From positions 363,907 to 427,906 of the forward strand of contig JAJEKV010000284.1 in the NCBI GenBank assembly GCA_021234155.1: 64,000 nucleotides of DNA, in the 5' to 3' direction. The notes under the pieces were generated by a model. The model made no database searches and was not told the origin of the DNA. It saw only the letters and a program-made list of their open reading frames with translations. Both the position numbers and the translations under genes were made by a program. Positions 8,997 through 20,769 of this stretch are shown piece by piece. Position 1 is the stretch's first letter; each line of letters begins with the position of its first letter. This DNA comes from Isoetes taiwanensis. Taxonomy: Eukaryota; Streptophyta; Lycopodiopsida; Isoetales; Isoetaceae.

Positions 8997-11361
8997 TGGC
9001 TATTTTAGATTGGCGGCCCATCACCTTATTGTCATCCGTATATAAGATATTCGCCAAGGCTTTTGCAGAGCGGGTAAAGGACATCTTGACAGAGTCCATC
9101 TCAACAACCCAGTCAGGTTTTCTTCCAAAACAGTGCATTTTGAATAATGTTCTTTAGCGCTACGAGGGAATTTATTGGAGCACGTAGGCAAAACCTTCGG
9201 TTTGTATACCTTAAGCTTGATTTTGCAAAAGCTTATGGCGATTAATGTCATTTGGAAATTCATCTTGCCCGTTGTATGCTAAGGCGGGATTTGGGGAACA
9301 ATTCACATCGGATATTATGAAAGCGCATATCTCGCTTTCGGGCGGTATCATGTTCCATGGTGAGCCGTCACATGCCTTTTCACTTTCGATTCGTGGTATT
9401 CGCCGGGGATGCCCTTTAGCACCATTGCTTTTCACCATTGTTCGAGAGGCTTTGTCATAGTTATTCACCATTGCAGCGACAGAGACTTCTCCATGGTCTT
9501 GCAATGGAGGGACTGATACACAAGAGGTTTGCAATCAATATGCGAGGCGACACGTTCCTCTTCCTAGTAAGCTAATGATGAGAATCTTGCTGCTGCCAAA
9601 ATGCTTTTAGATACTTTTCAGCGGCTTCCGGTGTTCTTATGGGGTGCGCGGTCATGCGGCTTTGTGGACATTGGATAATTCGGCCCGGCATGTGTTCCAC
9701 GATTATCCATGGAAATTACTTGCGCATGGACGGGGCCATCAAGTTGTTGGGGATTCGGTTGGCATTCCGTTACTATGGGGCTGCATGGGAGGAGATCATT
9801 AGGGGTTTGGAGAAGCACTTGTACGGTGGTCCCTTTGCTAAGTTGTCTCTTTGCGGGTCGCATTACGATTGCCAAGTCGGTCCTTAGTAGTACCCATGTT
9901 TATATGGCATCCTTACTACTAGCACCACGGATCAAAGCGGAGCTCATTGCAATAGTTGAACTTTATTTGGGAAGTCTTGAGGAAGGTCTTTGTGGTTAAG
10001 GTGGCTTGGTCGGTGCATCCTTCAAAATGGGCAGGTGTGGTGCGGGTATGATGGACTTCTTCTTGCAGAGCAAAGTGCTTATTTCAAAGTTCATTTGGAG
10101 ACTCTGAATGGTGGTGACTCTCACAGTTCACGCCTTCTTAGACAAGCTCTTGGTCCTTTGTATCCCTCTAGGCAAGAAGGGTCAAACCCAGTCCTACCTT
10201 GGGCTTTATTTGGGACTCTGCTTGCCTTTTCCAAGTGCTTCTCCATTTTTTGCGTGGCTTTGTTGGCGGCATGGGAGGCGGTCGGACATCTTTTACGGCG
10301 GTGCCCCTCTATCCACACCCTATTGGAGACTCCATGGTGGTGGGCACCACCGCCTCAGACCCCTCGGTACCTCCATTGGCGGCCTCGGTTCATCCCCTTA
10401 CACGAGAGGCGATGGGTTCTTGCGGTGTTGTCTCTACTCAAGCATGGTATATGAGGAGGGTAGCCTATTGTCTTGGCACGAATTTCGGGCAAAGTTCCCT
10501 TTCTCTCGTTGGGATGTATCTCTATGGGAGAAGGTCGCAGAAAATTTGCCTCTTATAGTGCAAGTTGGTGTTCTTTGAAAGGTGCCATGGGAATTTGTCA
10601 TGAAAATATTCACAAAGGCAAGCAATTTGTCGGATCGATTATATATCGCCTTCTTTTAGCACCACAACCCCTTCCGGTTGCGGATGGGTGGCACCTACAT
10701 GTCCCACATCCCACTTTTTGTCATTACATGGCGATGGCTTTGGGATAGGTTGCTCCACCCTAAAGTCTCTCATCTTGTGGTGGCGGGTTATCCACCAGTG
10801 CTGCGGGTTAATGTCTTCGACATCGCTATGATCCTCGCATATCTGCGGTATGCCGCTCTGTCTTTTGGGCGTTGAGACTCTTGAGCATTGTCTTTTTATT
10901 GTCACGAGGTTCAACCAGCGTGGTCACGGCTACAAGGTTTTGTTTAACGAGTACATTGGGACTGCCAATGCATTCTTTTGGCGTCCTATCCCAGCGCGAT
11001 CGCCTCGGCTAAACAAAGGGCATTTCATCTTGGTTAGGTTGGCTCCTATGGTCGATATGGGGCGTCGCGGAACCTCACATCTTCGGGGCATTTATTCATC
11101 GCTGCGGTGTTATTACGGTGGCCGGAAAAGATATTGACTGACCTACAGTGTTCCTCCGTGACCGAGGCTGGTGGAGCGATGCGGATTGATATCTTGAATT
11201 GATTCTTATCATTAGTCTCCTATTCTGGAGTAAGTACATTGTGCTCCAGGCTCGTGCTCCTGTGGCATCTTTATGTGCTTACACAGTTAGATGAGACATG
11301 TAAATTTTGTACTTTTTCTCTGATTAATAAACTTTTTGGCTTTCGTCCTTCAAAAAAAAAT
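8997..11361 (+). mobile_element. 5'-truncated plant LINE (non-LTR retrotransposon)
   Basis: The element is bounded by a perfect 14-bp target duplication and ends in an A-run (11352-11360), as expected of target-primed reverse transcription. It begins inside RT: DWRPITLLSSVYKIFAKAFA then TQSGFLPKQCILNNV (about 9010-9155). Next come the palm-like word RGIRRGCPLAPLLFTIVREA (about 9390-9455) and a zf-RVT-like C-terminus (LLHPKVSHLV; CLLGVETLEHCLF, about 10745-10900). The frame shifts many times, so it is dead. APE endonuclease is missing through 5' truncation. Confidence 0.85.
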
Positions 11362-11375
11362 AATTTCTCCTTTAT
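11362..11375. repeat. LINE target-site duplication, right (AATTTCTCCTTTAT)
   Basis: Identical to 8983-8996. Confidence 0.85.
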
Positions 11376-11999
11376 CGGATTTTTATTAAAGATCAGATAG
11401 CATTGCATTTAGCTCATAGATCAAATATGCTTCTAGAGCTGAAAGCTCATCCACTTTCTTGAATGCTCCATCACAAGCTATTCCTTCCACCTGACTGCGC
11501 TATCCTTTCCGGATCTGTGCAAGTCCTAACCTGTCATACACAACCGAATCTTAGTTCTCCAAGAAAACTTTGGCAAAACAAGAAAACAGAAAAACAAAAA
11601 TAAGGTTACCAGACAAGCAGGCAGGGCTTTGGCCATGAGGTCTTGGCAATCATTTTTATCTTGGCTAAACACACGGGCAAGAAGTCCTTCCTGCATACAA
11701 AAATATAAGTCTGAAAACAAATAACAAGGTAAATATCAGAGGTAATAGAGATCAATTGATTCTTATCGACATTGCCAACTCGTTATCGCATAATAACTCC
11801 GGTTTTGCAAGCTGGTTATGCTTACTTTCGAAAAAAGCCAAAAGGCGTGAACAAAGTACAAAGCAGGATTTTTCTTTGGTTTCGGTGATAAAAGCATACT
11901 GGTGAGCAAATGAAATTAGAACAGGACTAGGCATAAATCCACTACTTGTCTGGAGCGAGATCAACTGCCAGAATGTCCCTGTATTTGCTCCTTGTATTA
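11376..11999. other. No gene recognised; probably intron or interior of the LFY-carrying segment
   Basis: Short minus-strand open frames (11526-11720, 11752-11964) have no recognisable domain. The region lies downstream of the LFY fragment on its strand. Confidence 0.35.
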
Positions 12000-12082
12000 T
12001 AAGTAGATGGTCTCGCCATTCATATCCCCTAGGACCATATTCTCGGGAGGCATTATTTGGTGGTCACTTGTCTCCAAAGCTC
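12000..12082 (-). pseudogene. Possible second LFY exon, start only
   Basis: A splice-acceptor-like TTATTTACAG ends at 12083 (minus). The following sequence reads ENMVLGDMNGE in one frame and then RDHLLII in another. These resemble the region before, and the start of, the conserved LFY exon-2 block (REHPFIV in the family). Similarity stops after about 80 bases. If right, intron 1 is retained and the copy is DNA-derived, not a retrocopy. Confidence 0.35.
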
Positions 12083-12255
12083 CTGTAAATAACAAGGAAA
12101 AACCGACATAATTACTTTCGGGTATTTCTCCTTACATCTATTTTATTTTATGTAAAGACATTCACATATCTGGGATATATCGGACATTCAAACAACGCAT
12201 CGGATGTCTATTATATATCTTATCATTTTGCAACAAGCGATTAAGCAAATGTTTT

Positions 12256-12692
12256 TCAAGATCGATTATGAAAAACCTTCTTTTGAGGTTTTAAATCTTT
12301 GGATTCGAGTCCCTTGCCTCGTTTTGTAATTCTAGATCTTTGCTTTTCCGTCTCATCCTCCAAATGTTTCTTCTGTGTCCTTATAGCAGTCTTGATACCA
12401 TATTTTTCACCAACAAGGAGCTCAATGTGGCAAGAATCCCTCATAACCTTCATCGGTTCTTCTATCTCTGAATCTGTTATGTTGATCAGGGTACTAACAG
12501 TAAAGCCAAGCTCTGCAACCTTTGATATTGTGCAGAGCCTAACACCATAGTCCTTAAATAAATCCTCAAGGCTTTGAAGGTTCTGGCGATCCGGCTGCTG
12601 GAAACTAAGCTCCAAAACTCGAGGATCTCTCTGTTGAAGAGGTATTCTGGGCTCCCATTTGAAAGGGGTGCCAAAAATCTATCAGTATCCAT
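12256..12692 (-). pseudogene. LFY: LEAFY/FLORICAULA exon-1 fragment (N-terminal SAM oligomerisation domain)
   Basis: LFY is a land-plant-specific transcription factor controlling cell division or reproductive identity; its N-terminal SAM-like domain mediates oligomerisation. The ATG at 12692 gives MDTDRFLAPL. A one-base shift near 12662 then leads to FKWEPR, matching the conserved LFY N-terminus (M-D-...-FKWDPR in the family). The domain follows: LQSLEDLFKDYGVRLCTISK, VAELGFTVSTLI and ELLVGEKYGIKTAIR, then a charged tail with HLEDE. An AAG/GTTTTT splice-donor-like site occurs near 12276, and the frame stops at 12256. The DNA-binding domain is absent. It sits about 345 bp inside a Helitron-like 5' end (13038) and within the 15-kb CACTA-like element, so it is a captured gene fragment rather than a functional gene. 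Confidence 0.85.
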
Positions 12693-13038
12693 GAAAAAGG
12701 ACTATTTTTACAAGGCTAAATCCAAATGCCAAAGCAGAATTTGAGATTGGCGGCATGTTTGAGCCGCCATTCGCCATAGCTGGGCGCAATAGTGGAATAG
12801 CTGGGCGCAATAGAGGGCGGTCAATCGCCATAGCTCAAGCAGAATAGTCCCGTTAAGGCGGGAATAGTTCCCATGGTGGGTTAAGGTGGGAATAGTCCCG
12901 TTTAGGCAGTTGCGGTGGAGACGGAAAAGTCCCGTTAATTTGAATGACCAATAGAATGATAGGACCTGGATCAAAATCCAGGCCGTCTAATTTGGCATTA
13001 ATCTCGGCCGTTGAATACATGGGTTTCTATATAAGTGA
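12693..13038 (-). mobile_element. Helitron 5' end segment next to the LFY fragment
   Basis: Read on the minus strand, the end is TCACTTATATAG preceded by A. It is followed inward by ...CAACGGCCGAGAT, paralleling the 5' ends near 30975 and 18095 (GGACGGC/TCGAGAT words). The interior repeats words such as GGAATAGTCCCGTT and ATAGCTGGGCGCAATAG. The 3' end was not found, so the extent of this Helitron and whether it captured LFY remain inferences. Confidence 0.5.
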
Positions 13039-13052
13039 TATTTATTAGATAA

Positions 13053-15238
13053 CTAGTAATGGTGCCCAGTGTTGCTGGGCATAAGTTGGAAACTTGTGTG
13101 GCAAAAACCTGTTCAGCTCAGACTCCTTCTCATAAATCTAATATAATAGAAACCAAGCCCAGCATTGCTGAGCTTTAAGAGGTTTTTGTGCATTCGACAC
13201 CCTTCCTTTTCCCTTTGCTTTTTGCTCTATCCCGAATTTCCCTTTTTCCTCATTTCTGTACACACTTTCCTTTTTGCTTTTCCTTTTTTTTCCTTGATTT
13301 TTCCTACGTCTTCCTTTTCCCTTCTCTATTTTGTTTCCTTTTTTTACCCACTTCTCCCTTCTTTTCCCCCTTTTCCCTTTTCCCTTTTCCTTGTTGCCTT
13401 TGTTTTTTCCCTGCCCTTTCATCCTTTTCCCACCCTTCCTATTTTTTGATTTTTCCTTTTCCCCCCTTTTTTTTCTTTTCCTTTTCACTTTTTTTTCCCA
13501 TGCACTTTTTGGTTCCATTTTTCCCCACCTTTTCATGTGCCCTTTTCTTCCTTTCCCCATCCTCTTCCTCTTTATCCTTTTGCCCTTCCTGCTTCTCTTT
13601 TTCTATTTCCCTCTCCTCTTTTCTTCGTGCCCATTTTCCCTTCCCTTCCCCCTTTCCACCTTCGTTTTTCATTTTTCCTTTCACTTCCTTTTTCATTATT
13701 TCGCCACCCTTTCGCTTTTCCTCATGCTCCTTTTCCCTTTCCTTTCCCCCTTCTTTTTCATTTTCTCTTTTCTCCTGCCTCTTTTCATTTCCTTTTCTCT
13801 ACCCTTTTTTTTTTGCCTCTTTTCCTCCTTTCCGCACCCTCTCTCCCTTTTCCCTTTTCCACTTTCCCCTTTCCTCTTTTTTTTTCTTTTTTTTTCTTTT
13901 CTCTTTTCCCATGCTCTTTTCCCCTTTCCTCGCCCTTTCCCTCTTCCTTTTTTTTTCCGTGCCCCTTTCTCATTCCTCTTCCTCTTTTTCAATTCCTTGC
14001 TCCTCACCCTTCTCCTATTCCCCTTCTCCCCCTCCCTTTTTCTTCTTTTCTGACCCTTTGCGTCTTTTTCTTTTCTCGGTCTTTTTCCCTTTCCCTTTTT
14101 CTGAGGGACTTTTTCCTTTTTGATTTCCTCCTTTCCCGATCCTTTTATTCTTCCTCTTTTACTTGTGCCCTTTTTCTCTTTCCTTCACCCTTTCTCCCTT
14201 CCTTTCCTTTTCCCATGCCCTTCCCATATTTTTTCTCTTTTTTTTTTTTTTCTAAACTTCGTTTTCCTTTTTTTTTTCCCTTCCCTTTTGCTCTTCCCTT
14301 TTTCTTTTTCCCCTTCCTTTTTCCCCCCTTTCTTGACCCGTTTTTCTCTTCCTTTTTTTTTCCTTGCCCTTTTGCCCCTTCCCTTTTCTCATTTCCCTCT
14401 TTGCTTTTTTCTAATGCCCTTTTTCCAAGTTCTATGTTTCTTTATCTTTTTGTCACTTTCCTTTTTCCCTTCTTCCCATCCATTTCTTGTTCTTTTTTTT
14501 TCCCTGCCCTTTTCATCATTTTCCCAATATCTAACTTTTTTCCTTTTTTTTTTGCCCCTTTTTTCCTTCCCTTTCCCTCTCTCTTTTCCTTTCCAATGCC
14601 ATTTTTTTCCATTACTTTTCTTCTTTCCATACCCTTTCCCTTTTTTCTTTTTTTTCCCATGCTCTTTTTCTCTTTTCCCTTTCCCATGGAATTTTTTTTT
14701 TTTTTTTTTAATGTTCCTTTTCCCATTCTTCACCTTTTTCCCCTCTTTCCCTTTTTCTATGCTATTTCCCCTCCTTTTCCCTTTTTACCTCTTCCCTCAT
14801 TTTTTTTTCCTCTTTTTTTTGCCCATTTCTCGGGTTCCTTCCACCCTCCCTTTTTGACATTTGGATGCGCACAGATTTTTTCTTTCCCTTTCCTTTTTTT
14901 TCCATACGTTTTTTTTATCTCCACCTTTTTTCCCTTTCTCATTTTCCCTTCTCCCTTTTTTGCCTTTTCCCCTTCATGTTCTCTCTTTCCTCCTCCTTTT
15001 CCTTTTCACCTCTTTTCCTTTAACCTTTCCCCCCTTTTTTTTTGTTTTTTTCCCTTCCTTTTTCCCCTTCCCTCTTGGTAGGAAGTTTTGCCCTTCACCT
15101 TTTCCCACCTTTTGGATGCCTTTTCCTAGATAAATCTTAGCCATTCAAATTAGGGTTTGATTCATGACATACTTACGCTATAATTTTATAATATAATATA
15201 AAGATTACACACTTACGGTATAACATTATAATATAAGA
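13053..15238 (-). mobile_element. Complete non-autonomous Helitron with polypyrimidine interior
   Basis: In minus orientation the 5' end is TCTTATATTATAATGTTATA (15238 downward) and the 3' end is the hairpin GCCCAGCAACACTGGGC (13080-13064) followed 7 bases later by CTAG (13056-13053). It is inserted between A (13052) and T (15239), the standard Helitron A/T target with no duplication. A second hairpin lies at 13157-13173. A second 5'-end-like sequence (AATATAATATAAAGA|T, near 15183-15203) lies just inside the first. It carries no Rep/helicase, so it was mobilised in trans if at all. Confidence 0.8.
13186..15117. repeat. 1.9-kb polypyrimidine (C/T) tract
   Basis: The plus strand is almost purely C and T, with occasional ATGC or GTGC words recurring in contexts like CCATGCCCTTTTCCC. 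Long apparent ORFs of Phe, Pro, Ser and Leu (plus) or Lys, Gly, Glu and Arg (minus) are composition artefacts. Its start and several interior stretches align with 33770-35286. Confidence 0.95.
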
Positions 15239-15278
15239 TATTCAAAATTTAAAATGGCCAATAAACTTTATTAAAGTA

Positions 15279-18095
15279 CTAGTAACAGTGCCCAGCGTTG
15301 CTGGGCATAATTTGAAAGCTGTAAATCTTGGGAACTTGTGCATTTGCAGATTAACGTCTTGTCCCTTGGATCATTTTTGAAACGAAAGAGTAACTCCTAG
15401 GCCCCCATATGTCCTAAGGGATGCTTGACACTATGGTATGATAATAAACGTGTGCCCAACGTTGCCGGGCTAATGTCCTAGCTTATGTTTTTACTTGGCA
15501 TTTAATGTTCATTCTACGTGAACATCATAGGTTGATGCTTGCAAGAATGGACATGATTTGCTTATGTAAATATTTTTGTTGTCGAAATTGTCTAGTGGCA
15601 GTATCATCAATGTATTAACTTTGTAGTTAAATGATGGATTTTCAAAGTAAATGGGTGCACGGCATTGTCGCACATAAGTAGGAGCATCTTAAATCTTAAA
15701 TTGATCCTTAGAAGAGTTGTTACCATTCATGGCTCAAGAATAACAATATATCGCGACGAACAAACATACAATTTATACCCATAAGTAGACGCGTGTATTT
15801 TCGTAGACCTTGTGCCAAGAAGTAAAAGTCCAAGAATAATGCACTCATTTGTAAGCAGTAGAATAACCAATTGTGTCATTGTTTTTCTATTACATGAGTG
15901 TGCAACAATGACGCTTCGACAATGAGGGCAAATTCATGTTACCAATTTGAAAACGCATTTGTTAGTTTAGTTTGTATTGACTACATTAAAGACAACTAAT
16001 TGGGTAACCAATCCTAAATTGCCAAAATTCTCTCCTCTTTATGCACTTTCAGTGTGTTGTGATCCATCAACGACTGTCAGAGGTGCGTTTATATAGGGCT
16101 TCCATATTAAGAGCGGGAACATATGTTGCAATTAAAAGGTCTCAAGTTCAATAACATTGACTATTGGTCTTCAGATTAGGTTAACTTCTTATCAAAAACA
16201 CCAAATTTTGCACCCTTGACTTGCCTGTGCATACTTAGAATCAAGCTGATAAATAGAATTAAAAGACAACCCTATATAAGGGAGATATGCATGAACCAGA
16301 TGGAATACTAAGGAGAGTAATGTACATGTAACAGAATTAGACTCTATGTCAAGAGTAGAATGTTTATGAGACATTTACCACACTTGCATCTGCTTCCAGT
16401 GTTGCTGCACAGCAGCCAGTTGCACATATGTCTATCAAGATTCAAAGCAAGCCAATTCTTCTAAACTCTGTTTATTAATTGCAGCTTTGTTTAGACCTCC
16501 GGAACCGCGACCAGAGCCACATGTGAAAAATATTTTGCCTACTTTCACCCATCGTTATGTACGAAAACAGTATTGCTGTTAAAGTCTACATCAAATATAC
16601 ATAGCAGAACAATAAATTTACATGTCCAATCAAAATGCCAAATTTGATAAAGCTTAAGACATCGATGGTTCTGTGTTTGAGGTAGCAACAGCTTTCCCCC
16701 ATGCTGAGGTTGAGTTGCAACTTGCTGCACATTTATGCATCATCTTGGAGCAGAAAATAAATTATACAAATACTCCAGAACTAATTACATATGAGCGGCA
16801 ATCACATATCAGCGCTAAACTAAGGAAGTTACCCATCAATAGAGTTGAGAGAGATTGATTTTGAAGTGGAATGACTTAGCAATTAGCGAGCTACACTCGT
16901 ATCTGCACTAATTTTAAAAAGGGAAAATTATGCAATGTGCATATGTGACAGGAATGAAAATGCATCCAATATTTTTTTCTTCTGTCATGCTGCATGAATT
17001 TCCTTGTGTCTCTCTATTTGCTTGCCACCATATTCTACAATGGATGGTCCATGTAATCCCTGGAGATCGTGTAAATTTTACTCCATAGTTAGCATGTCAA
17101 ACAATAATAGTGCTTCAAGGACAGACCTTGCACCTAAGACTTCAGACCCATGACATACAAACTTCATGGACCTAAGAAAACTGGAATTGGACCAGTCAAA
17201 GTAATAGGTTGCAGATGGATACAGTGCCTTTCAAACTCAAAAAGCCCAATGTTTGAATATGTAAAAATGGGCATATATAATTCATACACCCTAGCAAAAG
17301 CCTTTGTCATTTATTAATGTCATTCCTTGCATGTTATGTACCTACATAAGCGTTCTAACTGAAGTATCTACCAATCTTGTAATTATAATGAAAAATGTAC
17401 AGAACTAAGCATACCACTATTGATAAATCATAAAAAAAGGGATAAATAGGAAGGCAGAAACTGAAGTATCTATCAATCTTGTAATTATAATGAAAAATGT
17501 ACAGAACTAAGCATACCCACTATTGATAAATCATAATAAAGGGATAAATAGGAAGGCAGATGCGTAAAACAGTCAAGATGTAAATTTGTACGCCACAGCT
17601 TAAGATCTTTCTAGATTAAGACCCTATTTGCTTAGAATCATCCAAATTCATTTATGGTTTGCAACGAATCTTACCTTCGTTGAAAAATACTATACTTTAA
17701 AAGATGCTCTGCATGAACAGCTTTTCTGAAACCACGGGTAAATAACCAGTGTGCAACTGATCAGTCAAGGTTCTAATCCGTTTTGGGAAAAGGGAAGTAG
17801 AGCAAAACTACATGTAAACAATAAGATCGAAGGTTGCGAAAAAAACCATTTATGGCTGAATCTAACCAGGCGTTTCTGCCAAAAGCGCCATGCTGGGCGG
17901 CAAAGCTCTTCAAGGGCCATGCTGGGCGGATGGTGATGCCGAGCTTTGCCTCCATGGCTGTTGCACTGCTTCGCCATAGCTGAGGAAGCCCTAAATCGCT
18001 AGAACGAAAATAAAAGGGTTATCTCGACCGTCCAATTTTCTAATCTAATCTTGATCGTCAGATCTAGGGCGTGGTCCATTACACAACATTATTGT
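15279..18095 (-). mobile_element. Helitron, same family; 5' end decayed
   Basis: 3' end in minus orientation: hairpin GCCCAGCAACGCTGGGC (15306-15290) then CTAG (15282-15279). A second, diverged hairpin lies at 15454-15470. The 5' end zone around 17990-18095 keeps the family words (CGACCGTCCAATTT, GGGCGTGGTCCA, AACATTATTGTT) but not the exact TC terminus, so the right boundary is approximate. No gene was recognised inside. The upstream zone 17880-17990 repeats GCCATGCTGGGCGG. Confidence 0.6.
17359..17561. repeat. Tandem duplication, about 100 bp, two copies
   Basis: 17359-17460 and 17461-17561 are nearly identical, both beginning CTGAAGTATCTA and ending GGATAAATAGGAAGGCAG. They lie inside the Helitron and point to a recent slip or unequal exchange. 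Confidence 0.9.
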
Positions 18096-19089
18096 TCGTC
18101 AATGACATCAACTAAAAGGTCTAGATTCCACTACGCCGTCCGTTGCTATAGGGACGAAACGGGGAGCCACGAGTGTCCAATTAATACCATTGTTGGGATT
18201 CAGTCGCAGTCTGAAGCGTGCGTACAAGTTCCCAATGTGGAGCGAGATATCACAAAAATTACAGGTGGGGGATCTTGCCAAGGTGATGGCAAATTTTGGG
18301 TAGGCTCCAACATGCCAAGGTGGCAAAAACATGCCACCCAGGCTCAAATATGCCACCTAGGCTCCAACATGCTAAGGTGGCTCAACCATGCCACGTGGGC
18401 TCTAACATGCCAATCTGTCTCAAACACGCCACCTAGGCCTCAACGTGCCAAGGTGGCTCAATGCCAACTGGGATCAAATATGCTACCTAGGCTCCAACAT
18501 GTCAGGGTGGCTCAACCATGCCACGTGGGCTCCAACATGACAATATGGCTCAAACACGCCACTTAGGCTCCAACATGCCAAGGTGGCTCAAACATGCCAC
18601 CTAGGCTCCAACATGCCAAGGTGTCTCAAACATGCCACCTTGGCCCTCGTGGCATGTTTGAGCCACCTTGGCATGTTTGAACCACCTCGACATGTTGGAG
18701 CCTGGGTGGCATGTTGGAGCCCGCATGGCATGTTTGAACCACCTTGGCATGTTGGAGCCTAGGTGGTGTGTTTGAGCCATATTGTCATGTTGCAGCCCAC
18801 GTGGCATGGTTGAGCCACCCTGGCATGTTTAAGCCACCTTGGCGTGGCATGTTGGAGCCCACGAGGCATGTTTGAGCTTAGGTGGCATGTTTGAGCCACC
18901 TTGGTGTGTTGGAGCCTAGGTGGCATGTTGGAGCCCACGTGGCATGTTTGAGCCACCTTGGCATGTTGGAGCCCACGTGGCATGTTTGAGCCACCTTGGC
19001 ATGTTTGAGTCTAAGTGGCATGTTGGAGCCCACGTGGCATGTTTGAGCCACCTTGGCATGTTTGGACCACCTTGGCATGTTTGAGCCTA

Positions 19090-19720
19090 GGTGGCACATT
19101 TGAGCCACCATGGCAATGAGCCACCTTGGCCTGTTGGAGTCGAGGTGGCATATTTGAGCCACTTGGCATGTTTGAGCCACATTGGCATGTTGGAGCCTAG
19201 GTGGCATGTTGGAGCCAGCGTGGCATGTTTGAGCCACCTTGATTTTTTGAGCCACCTTGGCATGTTTGAGGCACCTTGGCATGTTTGAGCCTAGGTGGCC
19301 TGTTGGAGCCTAAATGGCATGTTTGAGCCACCTTGACATGTTTGAGCCGAGGTGGCATGTTGGAGCCACCTTGGCATGTTGGAGCCTAGGTGGCATGTTT
19401 GAGCGACCTTGGCATGTTTGCGCCTAGATGGCACGTTGGAGACTAGGTGGCATGTTTGAGCACCTTGGCATGTCTCAGCCACTTTGGCATGTTGCAGCAT
19501 AGATGGCATGTTGGAGCCCGCATGGCATGCTTGAGCCACCTTGGCATATTGGACCCTCAGTGGCATGTTTGAGCCACCTTGGGAAGTGACAAGATGACAA
19601 GATGCCACCTTGGGATCTTGAGCCTAGGTGACAAGATGGAGCCCACGTGCCATGTTTGAGCCACCTTGGCATGTTTGTGCCACCTTGGCATGATGGAACC
19701 TAGGTGGCCTTGGAGCCCAT
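19090..19720. repeat. Higher-order duplicate within the 19-bp array, copy 1
   Basis: Rare interruptions (TTGATTTTTTGAGCC at about 19240, GGGAAGTGACAAG at about 19580, GGCATGATGG at about 19686) recur in the same order at 20770-21393. The offset is about 1.70 kb early and 1.67 kb later. Confidence 0.8.
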
Positions 19721-20769
19721 GTGGCATGTTTAAGCCACCTTGGCATGTTTAAGCCTAGGCGGCATGCTGGATCCTAGATGGCATGTTTGAGCCACCTTGG
19801 CATGTTGGAGCCTAGGTCGCATGTTTGAGCCACTTTGGTGTGTTGAAGCCTAGCTGGCTTGTTGGAGCCCACGTGGCATGTTTAGGCCACCTTGGCATGT
19901 TTAAGCCTAGGTGGCATGTTGGAGCTTATGTGGCACGTTTGAGCCACCTTGGCATGTTGGAGCCAAGGTGGCATGTTGTGAGCCACCTTGGCATGTTGGC
20001 GCTTAGGTGGCATGTTGGAGCCCCCGTGGCATGTTTGAGCTACCTTGGCATGTTTGAGCCTAGGTGGCATGTTGGAGCCTAGGTGACATGTTTGAGCCAC
20101 CTTAGCATGTTGGAGCCCACATGGCATGTTTGAGCTTAGGTGGCATGTTTGAGCTTAGGTGGCATGTTGGAGCCTAGGTGGCATGTTTGAGCCACCTTGG
20201 TATGTTGGAGCCTAGGTGTTATGTTGGAGCCCACATGGCATGTTTGAGACACCTTGGCATGTTGGAGCCTAGGTGGCATGTTGGAGCTCGTGTAGCATGT
20301 TTAAGCCACCGTGGCATATTTGAGCCTAAGCGGCATGTTGGAGCCGCCTTGGCATGTTTGAGCCTAGGTGGCATGTTGGAGCCTAGGTGGCATGTTGGAG
20401 ACTGCGTGGCATGTTTGAGCCACATGGCATGTTGGAGCCTAGATGGCATGTTTGAGCCACCTTGGCATGTTGGAGCCTAGGTGACATGTTTGAGCCTAGG
20501 TGGCATGTTGGAGCCTAGATGGCATATTTGAGCTCCATGGCATGTTTGAGCCACCTTGGCATGTTGGATCCTAGGTGGGTTGTTGGAGCCCACGTGGCAT
20601 GTTTGAGCCACCTTGGCATGTTGGACCCTAGGTGGCATGTTGGAGCCCACGTGGCATGTTTGAGCCACCTTGGCATGTTTGAGTCTAGGTGGCATATTGG
20701 AGCCCGCGTGGCATGTTTGAGCCACCTTGGCATGTTTGGACCACCTTGGCATGTTGGAGCCTAGGTGGC

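Noticed and set aside
12256-12692. Functional LFY gene
   Set aside because: Frameshift near 12662, no DNA-binding domain downstream, and location inside transposons.
13165-15133. Very long ORFs on both strands (Phe/Pro/Ser-rich and Lys/Gly/Glu-rich, up to 514 codons)
   Set aside because: Products of nearly pure C/T composition, which lacks stop codons in all frames; no start context, domain or splice evidence.
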